Source of the DNA: Arthrobacter sp. NtRootA1
Lineage (GTDB): Bacteria; Actinomycetota; Actinomycetes; Actinomycetales; Micrococcaceae
DNA length: 64,000 nucleotides
Direction of reading: 5' to 3'
NCBI RefSeq assembly: GCF_019976975.1
Contig: NZ_AP024630.1
Location: 1,488,001 to 1,552,000, forward strand
Positions 36,046-44,415 of the stretch are shown piece by piece. The notes under the pieces are model-generated. The model saw only the letters and a program-made list of their open reading frames with translations. It did no database searches and was not told the DNA's origin. Both the position numbers and the translations under genes were made by a program. Within the stretch, counting starts at the first letter, position 1. The number at the start of each line of letters is the position of its first letter.

Positions 36046-37548
36046 ATGGCAAGGGGAATTCTTCGCACACGCTCAGGAGGGCTGGGCCGGGCCAGGACCG
36101 CGGTGGGTTTTGTTTTAGCGGTCTTCATCCCTGTGCTGACCACGACGGTGATGTCGTTTGCCCCGGATCTGAACTTTGCTACCCATGTCCTGGTGCATTT
36201 GACCGGGGTGATGGCGGTGGCGTTCATCGGTGGTCTCTGGCCTGCTGTGTTGGCCGCGATTCTGGACTCTTTGCTGCTGAATTATTTCGAGACCGAACCC
36301 GTTGGGACTTTCAGAATCAATGACCCACAGATTTTGTTTGCCGTGCTCGTGTTCCTGGGGGCGGGGATTGCTGTGTCCTTGGTCGTAGGCCTCTCGGCCA
36401 AGCGGGCTCAGGAGGCTAGTTATGCCCGTGCCGAGGCTGCGACACTCTTGGACCTGGCCAGGAACGCCCTGGTGCAGGACGACACCATTGCGGCATTTCT
36501 GGATAAGGTCCGTGAGACCTTCCAGGTCCGCACGGTGGGATTATTTACCAGAACTTCCCGCACAGGCGACGACTGGGAGCTCCAGGCCCAGTCAGGTGAA
36601 TCGCCGCCACAGCCTCCGGGCTCGGCTGAATCAGGCGACGGTGCGTACGAGATGGCAGATACCCGGACGGCTCTTGTGGTTTCCGGCAGGACCCTCACGG
36701 CCGGCGAGCGGCGGCTGCTGGCGGCCCACGCGACCCACCTGCTTTTACTCCGGCAACGTCATGCACTCCAGCTCAAGCTGAAGGCGACCGCGAAACTGGC
36801 TGAGGGCAACAGCATCCGGACGTCCATTCTGAATGCCGTCAGCCATGACTTACGGACACCGTTGGCCGGAATCAAGCTGGCTGTGACCGCCTTGCAGCGC
36901 CAGAAACGGCGGCTTCCCGAAGATATACGGGACGAGATGCTCCATACCATCGACTCCTACGCGGACCGCCTTGACTCCTTGGTGGGCAATCTGCTGGACA
37001 TGTCACGGATCTCCAGCGGGTCCACCGCCCCGCTCACATCCTCGGTGACATGGCGCGATGCCATCGAAGACGCGCTGCGGGGACTGCCGGAAGGAGCCAT
37101 CCGCATCGATCTGGCTCCTGATATGCCAGCCATTGATGCCGACCTGGGCATGCTGGAACGCGTCATTGCCAATATCGTCGAGAATGCGCTGAAATACGCG
37201 GCGGGCTCGGATATCGCCATCGTGGGACCGGCCAATGGAGCAGGGGTGGCGACGATTGAAGGGCGCCGCTGCGGAGAACTGAGGATCGTAGACCACGGCC
37301 AAGGTGTGGCCGCCGCGGACGTGATTGCCATGTTTGAGCCGTTCCAGAGGCTGGACGACGCGCCGGCTGGCCTGGGCATAGGACTGGGACTGGCCGTTGC
37401 GAAGGGCTTTACCGAAGCGATGGGCGGCCAGCTAAGTGCTGAACCGACACCGGGAGGGGGATTGACGGTTGTCATCCGACTGCCTCTTTCCACCGGCGAC
37501 GGGAACCCGCATCACGCACCCGGCAGTGAAGAACGAAGTGAGCCATGA
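36046..37548 (+). CDS. KdpD-like sensor histidine kinase lacking the N-terminal sensor half
   Basis: About 500 aa from ATG 36046 (GGGGG just upstream; an in-frame TTG at 36019 adds nine residues). Four transmembrane helices (about 18-120) match the KdpD DUF4118 region (LNFATHVLVHLTGVMAVAFIGGLWPA). Then come a GAF-like segment, the phospho-acceptor HisKA NAVSHDLRTPLAGIK, and HATPase with ANIVENALKYA, DHGQG and LGIGLGLAVAKG. The ~400-residue KdpD N-terminal Kdp/Usp domains are absent. It is translationally coupled to the KdpE-like gene and probably reports K+ or envelope status. Confidence 0.88.
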   Translation: MARGILRTRSGGLGRARTAVGFVLAVFIPVLTTTVMSFAPDLNFATHVLVHLTGVMAVAFIGGLWPAVLAAILDSLLLNYFETEPVGTFRINDPQILFAVLVFLGAGIAVSLVVGLSAKRAQEASYARAEAATLLDLARNALVQDDTIAAFLDKVRETFQVRTVGLFTRTSRTGDDWELQAQSGESPPQPPGSAESGDGAYEMADTRTALVVSGRTLTAGERRLLAAHATHLLLLRQRHALQLKLKATAKLAEGNSIRTSILNAVSHDLRTPLAGIKLAVTALQRQKRRLPEDIRDEMLHTIDSYADRLDSLVGNLLDMSRISSGSTAPLTSSVTWRDAIEDALRGLPEGAIRIDLAPDMPAIDADLGMLERVIANIVENALKYAAGSDIAIVGPANGAGVATIEGRRCGELRIVDHGQGVAAADVIAMFEPFQRLDDAPAGLGIGLGLAVAKGFTEAMGGQLSAEPTPGGGLTVVIRLPLSTGDGNPHHAPGSEERSEP

Positions 37549-38228
37549 GGACCGTACTCGTCGTAGACGACGAACCACAACTGCTGCGTGCTTTACAGGT
37601 AAATCTGCGCGCTGAGGGATACACGGTGCTCACGGCACTGGACGGCACCACGGCTCTGCAGCATGCCTCGGGCAGCCATCCGGACCTTATCGTTTTGGAT
37701 CTTGGACTGCCGGATATTAACGGCGTTGACGTCATCACCGCGATCCGTCGTTCCAGCAGCACGCCGATCATTGTCTTGTCCGCCAGGCAAGGGTCCGTGG
37801 ACAAAGTCCGTGCCTTGGACGCCGGGGCGGATGACTACGTTACGAAACCTTTTGGCCTGGATGAACTACTGGCGCGGTTGCGCGTCGCCGAACGCCGTCT
37901 GGGCTCGTCCGACGTCGGCGAACAAGTCGTGGTTGTCGACGTCGGGGACTTCGCAGTGGACCTCGAAAAGAAGAAAGTGACACGCGACGGCTCTCCAGTG
38001 CGGCTCACCCCGCGCGAATGGGCCATCCTGCAACTGCTGGTCTGTAACCCGGGGCGACTCATTACCCAGCAGCAGATGCTGGCCAGGATCTGGGGTCCTG
38101 GTTACGACGGAGAAACGCATTACCTCCGCGTCTACATGGGACAGTTGCGTCGCAAACTTGAAGCCGACCCTGCCCGTCCCAAGCATCTGCTCACAGAAGC
38201 CGGAATGGGGTACCGGTTCGAGCCATAA
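37545..38228 (+). CDS. KdpE-like response regulator (OmpR family)
   Basis: 227 aa. The receiver has DDE at the N-terminus, phospho-acceptor Asp in LIVLDLGLPDINGVD (about 52) and Lys in YVTKPFGLDELLAR. The C-terminal winged helix of the OmpR/PhoB type ends in HYLRVYMGQLRRKLE...TEAGMGYRFEP, very like KdpE. It overlaps the kinase gene by 4 bp (ATGA). Tandem 11-bp direct repeats before both downstream K+ transporter genes are candidate binding sites, as expected for an OmpR-family tandem dimer. Confidence 0.93.
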   Translation: MRTVLVVDDEPQLLRALQVNLRAEGYTVLTALDGTTALQHASGSHPDLIVLDLGLPDINGVDVITAIRRSSSTPIIVLSARQGSVDKVRALDAGADDYVTKPFGLDELLARLRVAERRLGSSDVGEQVVVVDVGDFAVDLEKKKVTRDGSPVRLTPREWAILQLLVCNPGRLITQQQMLARIWGPGYDGETHYLRVYMGQLRRKLEADPARPKHLLTEAGMGYRFEP

Positions 38229-38279
38229 CCGGCCGCGTCGCGCATGTCCTTAGGGGACAGTCGGAGTGTACGGACGCGG

Positions 38280-38301
38280 CGTAAATGATTCGTAAATAGA
38301 A
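38280..38301 (+). promoter_or_regulatory. Candidate KdpE-type operator 1 (tandem 11-mers)
   Basis: CGTAAATGATT (38280-38290) is followed at once by CGTAAATAGAA (38291-38301). A period of 11 bp fits side-by-side binding of OmpR-family regulators. It lies 82 nt before the transporter gene and matches the second site at 40779-40800. Confidence 0.6.
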
Positions 38302-38383
38302 ACGCCTTTCCCGGTTTGATGCGTTCCGTGGGTGTTAGCTTCGGCTGTGACCGCGGTGCGTTGTTCCGCGCGGAAAGGAAACA

Positions 38384-40360
38384 ATGACCACGTTGAGCAG
38401 GCCCCCGGCCGACCCATCGGCCCCCAAGCCGGCCGGCAAAGCAGCGCTGAAAAACTGGCTGCTGTTCGGGCTACAGGACAGCAAAGGCACCCACCAGGGT
38501 CCCGGCGGGATAACCGCCGCCAACGAGAAGAAGCATCCATGGTGGCAGGTCATGTGCCTAACCGGCGTCGACTACTTCTCCACCTTGGGTTACCAGCCGG
38601 CCATCGCCGCTCTGGCCGCCGGTGTGATCTCGCCATTGGCGACCCTGGTCCTCATCGCCGTCACGCTGTTCGGTGCCCTGCCGGTCTACCGTCGCGTGGC
38701 CCGGGAAAGCCATCGCGGCGAAGGCTCCATCGCGATGCTTGAACGGCTCCTGCCACGCTGGGGCGGCAAGCTCTTCGTCCTCATCCTGCTTGGATTCGCC
38801 GCAACGGATTTCATGATCACCATGACCCTCTCCGCCGCGGACGCAAGCGCGCACCTGATTCAGAACCCGGTGGCCCCGGGTTGGTTGCAGGGCCAGAACA
38901 TCCTCGTCACACTCTTCCTTTTGGCGCTGCTGGCTGCCGTCTTCCTCCGCGGCTTCAAGGAAGCCATCGGAGTGGCCGTCGTCCTCGTCGTTCTCTACCT
39001 AGGCCTGAACGCCGTGGTCGTAGTGGTGACCCTTACCCAGGTGTTCATGCACCCGGTGGCCATGGGCGGCTGGTGGAACGCGCTCTGGACCTCGCACGGG
39101 GACCCGATCATGGTGGTGGGAATCGCCCTGCTCGTGTTTCCCAAACTTGCCCTCGGTCTGTCAGGGTTCGAAACAGGTGTCGCCGTCATGCCCCAGGTCC
39201 GTGGAGACGAGGCCGATACGGTGGAAAACCCGGAGGGCCGCATCCGCGGAACCCGCAGAATGCTCACTACCGCAGCTGTCATCATGAGTGGATTCCTCAT
39301 CACCACCAGTTTCATCACCGTCGTGCTGATCCCGGAGCAGGAATTTCAACCCGGTGGACAGGCGAACGGCCGCGCCCTGGCGTTCCTCGCCCACGAGTAC
39401 ATCGGCGTGGGGTTCGGCAGTATCTACGACATCAGTACCATCGCCATTCTGTGGTTCGCCGGGGCGTCCGCCATGGCAGGACTGCTCAACCTCGTCCCGC
39501 GATACCTGCCCCGCTACGGGATGGCCCCCGGCTGGGCCAAGGCTGTCCGCCCCCTTGTGCTCGTCTTCACCCTCGTCGGTTTCCTCATCACCTTCCTCTT
39601 TGAAGCCGACGTCGACGCCCAGGGCGGTGCCTACGCCACCGGCGTTCTTGTGCTCATGACCTCGGCAGCCGTTGCCGTCACGCTCTCTGCACGCCGGCGC
39701 AGGCAGCGAAAACGTACCATGGGCTTTGGCATCATCTCCTTGGTGTTCACATACACCACGATCGCCAATATCTTCGAACGGCCCGAGGGCATCAGGATTG
39801 CAGCAGTCTTCATTCTGGGCATCATCGTGATTTCCCTCCTCTCCCGCATCCGCCGCTCCTTCGAACTCCACGCCACACGCGTCCATCTGGACCGCCAAGC
39901 CCTGGAGTTCATGTCCGACACCCTCGAAGGCCCCATCGCGATCATTGCCCACGAACCGCTCCGGCTCACCGCCGCAGCGTACCGGGACAAGCTCACCTCA
40001 GCGATCGAGGTCAGCCATCTGCCGCTGGAACAGCAAGCCATCTTCCTCGAAGTGATAGTCGACGATTCATCGGACTTCGAAACGGAACTACAAGTACACG
40101 GTGTGACGCGGCACGGTTACCGGATCCTGGAGGTCCACGGACCCGTGGTACCCAACACGATCGCGTCCGTCCTGCTCCACATCCGGGACGTCACCGGGCT
40201 CATGCCACATATCTACTTCCGGTGGACCGAAGGAAATCCTTTCACCAATCTCCTGCGCTTCCTGTTCCTGGGCGAGGGCGAAATCGCTCCCGTCACCAGG
40301 GAGGTGCTGCGTGAGGCAGTGCCCGATGTCACCCAACGCCCGTGGGTCCACGTCGGCTGA
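38384..40360 (+). CDS. APC/KUP-like membrane transporter, probable K+ uptake
   Basis: 658-aa transporter. ATG 38384 follows GGAAAGGAAAC. After a 50-residue cytoplasmic tail come about 12 transmembrane helices, beginning [20 protein letters not shown], with the APC-superfamily feature [20 protein letters not shown]-terminal cytoplasmic domain of about 190 residues (from about 475) resembles in layout the soluble tails of KUP and KimA. It lies directly after the KdpDE-like genes and before trkH, so K+ is the likely substrate; general amino-acid permease annotation is the alternative. Confidence 0.75.
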   Translation: MTTLSRPPADPSAPKPAGKAALKNWLLFGLQDSKGTHQGPGGITAANEKKHPWWQVMCLTGVDYFSTLGYQPAIAALAAGVISPLATLVLIAVTLFGALPVYRRVARESHRGEGSIAMLERLLPRWGGKLFVLILLGFAATDFMITMTLSAADASAHLIQNPVAPGWLQGQNILVTLFLLALLAAVFLRGFKEAIGVAVVLVVLYLGLNAVVVVVTLTQVFMHPVAMGGWWNALWTSHGDPIMVVGIALLVFPKLALGLSGFETGVAVMPQVRGDEADTVENPEGRIRGTRRMLTTAAVIMSGFLITTSFITVVLIPEQEFQPGGQANGRALAFLAHEYIGVGFGSIYDISTIAILWFAGASAMAGLLNLVPRYLPRYGMAPGWAKAVRPLVLVFTLVGFLITFLFEADVDAQGGAYATGVLVLMTSAAVAVTLSARRRRQRKRTMGFGIISLVFTYTTIANIFERPEGIRIAAVFILGIIVISLLSRIRRSFELHATRVHLDRQALEFMSDTLEGPIAIIAHEPLRLTAAAYRDKLTSAIEVSHLPLEQQAIFLEVIVDDSSDFETELQVHGVTRHGYRILEVHGPVVPNTIASVLLHIRDVTGLMPHIYFRWTEGNPFTNLLRFLFLGEGEIAPVTREVLREAVPDVTQRPWVHVG

Positions 40361-40378
40361 CCAAGGAGGTGTTCGCGC

Positions 40379-40750
40379 ATGGGCCCGCATCGAGACGATT
40401 TCGACGGCGGATTGAGGTTCGCTGCGCCGCCGGACTCAGTGGAGGGTTACGGAGGCCGCGGTGTAGACGGCGCAGCGTATCGCCCTCCGGGGGGTTACCT
40501 CTTCAGGGATAAAGCCGGCGACACCTGGTGGATCATTTTCCAGGTATCTCCCGACCCGCTTTCTCACGGACCCAAAGTTCGTGGAGATGTCCTGGGCTGC
40601 AGCGAATCCTACGACGAGCTCGTTCACGTACGGGTGCTGGCCACCGACGTACTCCGTGCGGACGCTGATGCCGCCTTCCGCAAAAAGTTGCCCTCCAGCT
40701 ACGAAGAGGCTGCAAACGTTGCCGCGGGCATTCCCCGTGTTGGCGTGTAG
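40379..40750 (+). CDS. Hypothetical protein in the K+ locus
   Basis: 123-aa soluble protein. A strong AAGGAGG lies about 10 nt before the ATG, 18 nt after the transporter stop, so it is co-transcribed. No signal peptide or membrane helix. Recognisable features are a Gly-rich N-terminus (EGYGGRGVDGAAY), a WWIIFQVSPDP strand and an acidic/Ala-rich C-terminal helix (ATDVLRADADAAFRKKLPSS). I do not recognise a family. Its position suggests an accessory of the transporters. Confidence 0.7.
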   Translation: MGPHRDDFDGGLRFAAPPDSVEGYGGRGVDGAAYRPPGGYLFRDKAGDTWWIIFQVSPDPLSHGPKVRGDVLGCSESYDELVHVRVLATDVLRADADAAFRKKLPSSYEEAANVAAGIPRVGV

Positions 40751-40778
40751 TTCCGTTCCTGGCATGAACCTGGGCCAG

Positions 40779-40800
40779 CGTAAAGGAACCGTTAAGGATT
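40779..40800 (+). promoter_or_regulatory. Candidate KdpE-type operator 2 (tandem 11-mers)
   Basis: CGTAAAGGAAC (40779-40789) and CGTTAAGGATT (40790-40800) form a perfect head-to-tail 11-bp repeat, matching CGTAAATGATT of site 1 at most positions. It ends 52 nt before the trkH start. Confidence 0.6.
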
Positions 40801-40852
40801 CCCGATTTTCCTGTTTCCACATTTTCTCCGGTGCTACGCTCCCGGAGATCAC

Positions 40853-42334
40853 GTGAGCAAACAGAGAGACGAGGCAGTGACAACTTCGGCCCGGAAGGAC
40901 ATTCCGGACAGCATCCCAAACCCTGAACACCTGCTGGGCCGCGGCCACGCACGCACGTTCTGGAAGCACCGTGACCCACAGACGCGCCGTGAGAACGTCC
41001 TCAGTCGCGCCCTCTTGCATCCAGTCCGCTCAGTACCCATCGCTTTCCTGGCGGTCATCCTCCTCGGCGCAGGCCTGCTGATGCTGCCCATCTCCCACAA
41101 TGGCAGTGATCCAGAGACGTTCATGACGGCCCTGTTCACCGCCGTGTCCGCGACGTGTGTCACGGGCCTGATTACCGTCGACACGGCAACCTACTGGACA
41201 CCCTTCGGGCAGGTCGTGATTCTGGCGCTCATCCAGGTTGGCGGATTCGGCATCATGACCCTTGCGACCCTGCTTGCCCTGCTCGTGCGTAAAAGCATCG
41301 GCCTGCGCGGGCAGCTTGTTGTGCAGTCAGAAACGCACACCCTCAACCTCGGGGATGTCCGCTCCGTGCTGTTTCGGGTTGCCAGGATCATGGTCGTTTT
41401 TGAAGCGGTAACGGCAGCAATCCTGGCTGTCAGGTTCTGGCTCGCCTACGACCCAAACCCAGCCGTTGCCCTGTGGCATGGAGTCTTCCACGCAGTGTCC
41501 GCCTTCAATAATGCCGGGTTCGCGCTCTACAGCGACAACCTCATCAGTTTCCGCGAGGACCCTTACATCCTGGTACCGATCTGCCTGGCCATCATTGCCG
41601 GTGGCCTCGGATTCCCCGTACTCATCCATTTGCTCAACGGCGGGGGACTGCGGGTCCGGAACTGGACGGTACATTTGCGGCTCACAGTGTTCGGGACGGT
41701 CTTCCTGCTCATAGCCGGCTTCGTGTTGTTCGCCGCGTTCGAATGGAACCGGGCCGAAACCCTGGGGCCGCTGTCCGTCCCCGGAAAGATCGTCGGGTCC
41801 CTCGCTGGAAGCGTGTTCCCGCGCACCGCGGGATTCAACAGCATCGACTACGGGGTGGCTGCACCGGAGACGCTGATGGTCAGCGACATTCTGATGTTCA
41901 TCGGAGGGGGAAGCGCTGGAACTGCAGGGGGAATCAAGATCACCACTTTCCTCCTCCTGGCATTCGCCATCTGGAATGAAGTCCGCGGCCGGGACGATGT
42001 GACCATAGCCCACCGATCCATTAGCCCTGCCTCGGTACGGCAGGCCCTTTCGGTAGCCCTGCTCGGCATAGGCGCAGTCATTACTGGAACCATGCTGCTG
42101 CTCGTGTTCACCGACTACAGCCTCGAGAAGGTCCTGTTCGAATCCATCTCGGCTTTCGGCACAGTCGGGATGAGCACAGGAATCACGTACAACCTCCCTC
42201 CATCGGCTGAGTGGGTACTCATGGTTCTGATGTTTACCGGCCGCATCGGGAGCGTCACGGTAGCTTCGGCACTGGCCCTATCCTCCCGCCCCCGCCTGTT
42301 CAACCTGCCCGAAGAACGGCCCATCATCGGCTAA
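40853..42334 (+). CDS. TrkH/KtrB family potassium uptake protein
   Basis: 493-aa K+ channel-like subunit of Trk/Ktr systems. GTG start after GGAGATCAC. Four M1-P-M2 repeats, each with a selectivity-filter glycine: SAVSATCVTGLI, HAVSAFNNAGFALYS, VFPRTAGFNSIDYG and SISAFGTVGMSTG. The length and the filter in repeat 3 suit KtrB-like proteins. A cytoplasmic RCK partner (TrkA/KtrA) is needed for gating and is not found in the window. Placed with KdpDE-like regulators and a second transporter, it forms a K+ homeostasis locus. Confidence 0.93.
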   Translation: MSKQRDEAVTTSARKDIPDSIPNPEHLLGRGHARTFWKHRDPQTRRENVLSRALLHPVRSVPIAFLAVILLGAGLLMLPISHNGSDPETFMTALFTAVSATCVTGLITVDTATYWTPFGQVVILALIQVGGFGIMTLATLLALLVRKSIGLRGQLVVQSETHTLNLGDVRSVLFRVARIMVVFEAVTAAILAVRFWLAYDPNPAVALWHGVFHAVSAFNNAGFALYSDNLISFREDPYILVPICLAIIAGGLGFPVLIHLLNGGGLRVRNWTVHLRLTVFGTVFLLIAGFVLFAAFEWNRAETLGPLSVPGKIVGSLAGSVFPRTAGFNSIDYGVAAPETLMVSDILMFIGGGSAGTAGGIKITTFLLLAFAIWNEVRGRDDVTIAHRSISPASVRQALSVALLGIGAVITGTMLLLVFTDYSLEKVLFESISAFGTVGMSTGITYNLPPSAEWVLMVLMFTGRIGSVTVASALALSSRPRLFNLPEERPIIG

Positions 42335-42445
42335 AGGGAACAAGCTGGGCGTTCCATACTCCTCGTCACCTTTCCGCTGCAGCACGTCACCAGCGTTCTC
42401 ACCATTGGCGTGCCCAATTGCCCGTTCCACGCCAGTAGATGATCC

Positions 42446-42477
42446 TTGTGAGATCGAAACTGATCGTTTAGTGTTTC
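42446..42477 (+). promoter_or_regulatory. Promoter and candidate DeoR-type operator of the amino-sugar operon
   Basis: TTGTGA (42446-42451) and TAGTGT (42469-42474) are separated by 17 bp. The inverted repeat GAAAC (42456-42460) ... GTTTC (42473-42477) overlaps the spacer and -10, so a repressor bound there would block RNA polymerase. The DeoR gene at the operon end is the likely regulator. Confidence 0.6.
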
Positions 42478-42522
42478 TGTAGATCATAAAACGTCATTGA
42501 CTGAGCAGGAGCGAAACACACG

Positions 42523-43440
42523 ATGAGCGAGAACACACAGGGCGCCTTCATGGAAGAAGAGCTGGTATCACAGCCCGATGTCTGGCAGCGGGCCATCGAG
42601 CAGGCCGCTTCTGAGCAGATGCTTCCCGCCGACGGCCAGCGGATCGCCGTCATCGGCTGTGGCACCTCCTGGTTCATGGCCCAGAGCTATGCTGCCGCCC
42701 GTGAATCGGCGGGCAAAGGCGTGACGGATGCCTTTGCGGCGTCGGAGGCTTTCCTGAACAGCAACAGTCCGGAGCGCCAGTACGACGCCGTTGTGGCCAT
42801 TACGCGGTCCGGCACCACCACTGAGGTGCTGGAGATTCTGGCCGGGCTGAAGGGCATCGTCCCCACTGTTGCCATCATTGGCGATACGGCGTCTCCAATC
42901 GTTCACTTGGCCGACGCCGTGATCGGCCTCCCGTACGCAGATGAGCGATCCGTGGTGCAGACCCGCTTCGCAACCTCGGCACTGGTTTACTTGCTCGCCA
43001 GCCTTGGGATTGACCTGAAGCAAGCGGTCGAAGACGCAAGGGATGCAGTCTCAGGTCCCGTGGCCCAGGAACTGCTGGATGCTGAGCAATTCACCTTCCT
43101 CGGTACCGGATGGACTGTTGGCCTGGCCCACGAGGCAGGACTGAAGATGCGCGAAGCCGTGCAGGGCTGGACCGAGTCCTATCCTGCAATGGAATACCGC
43201 CATGGTCCCATCTCCATCGCGGCGCCAGGACGCGTAACCTGGTTGTTTGGCGCACAGCCCGAGGGCCTTGGCAAGGACATGGCGGCCACGGGTGCCCTTT
43301 ACCTCCACACGGACAAGCACCCGCTGGCTGAACTGGCCCGCGTCCACAAAGTGACCCTGGAACGTGCGCGCGTCCGCGGCCTCAACCCGGACCTGCCCCG
43401 GAACCTGACGCGCTCCGTCATCCTTGACCCCTCCGCCTAG
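42523..43440 (+). CDS. SIS-domain protein, AgaS/GlmS-like sugar isomerase
   Basis: 305-aa protein with two sugar-isomerase (SIS) domains. The start GAFMEEELVSQPDVW resembles the GlmS isomerase entry (xxYMxKExxEQP), followed by VIGCGTSWFMAQS and ITRSGTTTEVLE phospho-sugar-binding loops; the second domain has FLGTGWTVGLAHEAGLKMREA and the ESYPAMEYRHGP segment. There is no glutaminase domain. With a PfkB kinase, an aldolase, a ROK kinase and a DeoR regulator, it probably deaminates or isomerises an amino-sugar 6-phosphate (AgaS-type). Confidence 0.85.
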   Translation: MSENTQGAFMEEELVSQPDVWQRAIEQAASEQMLPADGQRIAVIGCGTSWFMAQSYAAARESAGKGVTDAFAASEAFLNSNSPERQYDAVVAITRSGTTTEVLEILAGLKGIVPTVAIIGDTASPIVHLADAVIGLPYADERSVVQTRFATSALVYLLASLGIDLKQAVEDARDAVSGPVAQELLDAEQFTFLGTGWTVGLAHEAGLKMREAVQGWTESYPAMEYRHGPISIAAPGRVTWLFGAQPEGLGKDMAATGALYLHTDKHPLAELARVHKVTLERARVRGLNPDLPRNLTRSVILDPSA

Positions 43441-43449
43441 GCGCCCGCC

Positions 43450-44415
43450 ATGGTTCTCGGGCACGCAGAATCAGCAGTCCTGGCCTTCGACGTTGGCGGT
43501 ACCGATGTGAAGGCCGGACTCGTGGATCCATCCGGAAACGTCCTTGGCATGCGTCGCGTCCCCACGCCCCTGGATCCATTGAATCCAGCGGAAGCCGTGC
43601 TGGACAGGCTCGCAGGGCTCGCTGATGAGCTCGCATCCGAGTTCCCGGACATCCCGGCCAAAGCAGCGGGGGTCATCGTCCCCGGCATCGTGGATTCCGT
43701 GGGAGGAATCGGGATCTACTCCGCAAATCTCGGGTGGCGTAACTTCCCGTTCACTGCTGAAGCCGAAAAGAGGCTGGGGCTTCCCGTGGCGTTCGATCAC
43801 GATGTCCGCTCCGCCGCTACCGTGGAACACGCTTTTGGCGGATCCAAGGAGTTCAACGACGTCGTGGTCATGGTGGTGGGCACTGGAATTGCCGCCGCAG
43901 TCTTCTCCGGTGGCGTGCCCGTCACGGCCGGTGGTTTCGCCGGCGAGCTCGGCCATGCCCAGGTACCGGACCCCGACGCCGGAGCAGAACCAACTGGAAC
44001 TGAAGCAACACGAACTGAAGCAACCGGGGCCACCATCCTTGAGGCCGTGGGTTCGGCAGGCGCCATCGCCAAGCGATACAGCAGGAAGTCGGGGAATACG
44101 GTAGACGGTGCCCGGGATGTCCTGCTCCGCTCCCAAAAGGGAGATGCCGTGGCTGCCCGCGTGTGGGCAGACGCCGTGGACGCCCTGGCCTTCACCATCT
44201 GCCAATGCGTAAACATCATCGGCACTGAAGCCGTAGTGATTGGGGGAGGCCTGGCCGAAGCAGGCGAGGACCTCCTCGAACCGCTCCGGGCGCGGGTGGA
44301 CCAGATCCTGGACTTCCAACGACGCCCACGCCTCATCCAAGCCCAGCTTGGCCAGGACGCCGGGCTCCTTGGCGCAGCGTTGAACGCACGCGCACTCCTG
44401 GATGGTGCGCGATGA
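43450..44415 (+). CDS. ROK family sugar kinase, lacking the zinc-cysteine motif
   Basis: 321-aa sugar kinase. ATP-binding VLAFDVGGTDVKAGLVD at the N-terminus; catalytic Asp probably in VAFDHDVRSAATVEHAFG; glycine-rich VVMVVGTGIAAAVFSGG; FAGELGHAQV retains the ROK His. The usual CxCGxxGCxE zinc motif after this His is missing. In its place is a stretch with a repeated TEATRTEAT-like unit. The ROK C-terminus EAVVIGGGLAEAGEDLLEPLR is intact. It starts 9 nt after the SIS stop. Probably phosphorylates an amino sugar; activity with the altered site is uncertain. Confidence 0.85.
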   Translation: MVLGHAESAVLAFDVGGTDVKAGLVDPSGNVLGMRRVPTPLDPLNPAEAVLDRLAGLADELASEFPDIPAKAAGVIVPGIVDSVGGIGIYSANLGWRNFPFTAEAEKRLGLPVAFDHDVRSAATVEHAFGGSKEFNDVVVMVVGTGIAAAVFSGGVPVTAGGFAGELGHAQVPDPDAGAEPTGTEATRTEATGATILEAVGSAGAIAKRYSRKSGNTVDGARDVLLRSQKGDAVAARVWADAVDALAFTICQCVNIIGTEAVVIGGGLAEAGEDLLEPLRARVDQILDFQRRPRLIQAQLGQDAGLLGAALNARALLDGAR

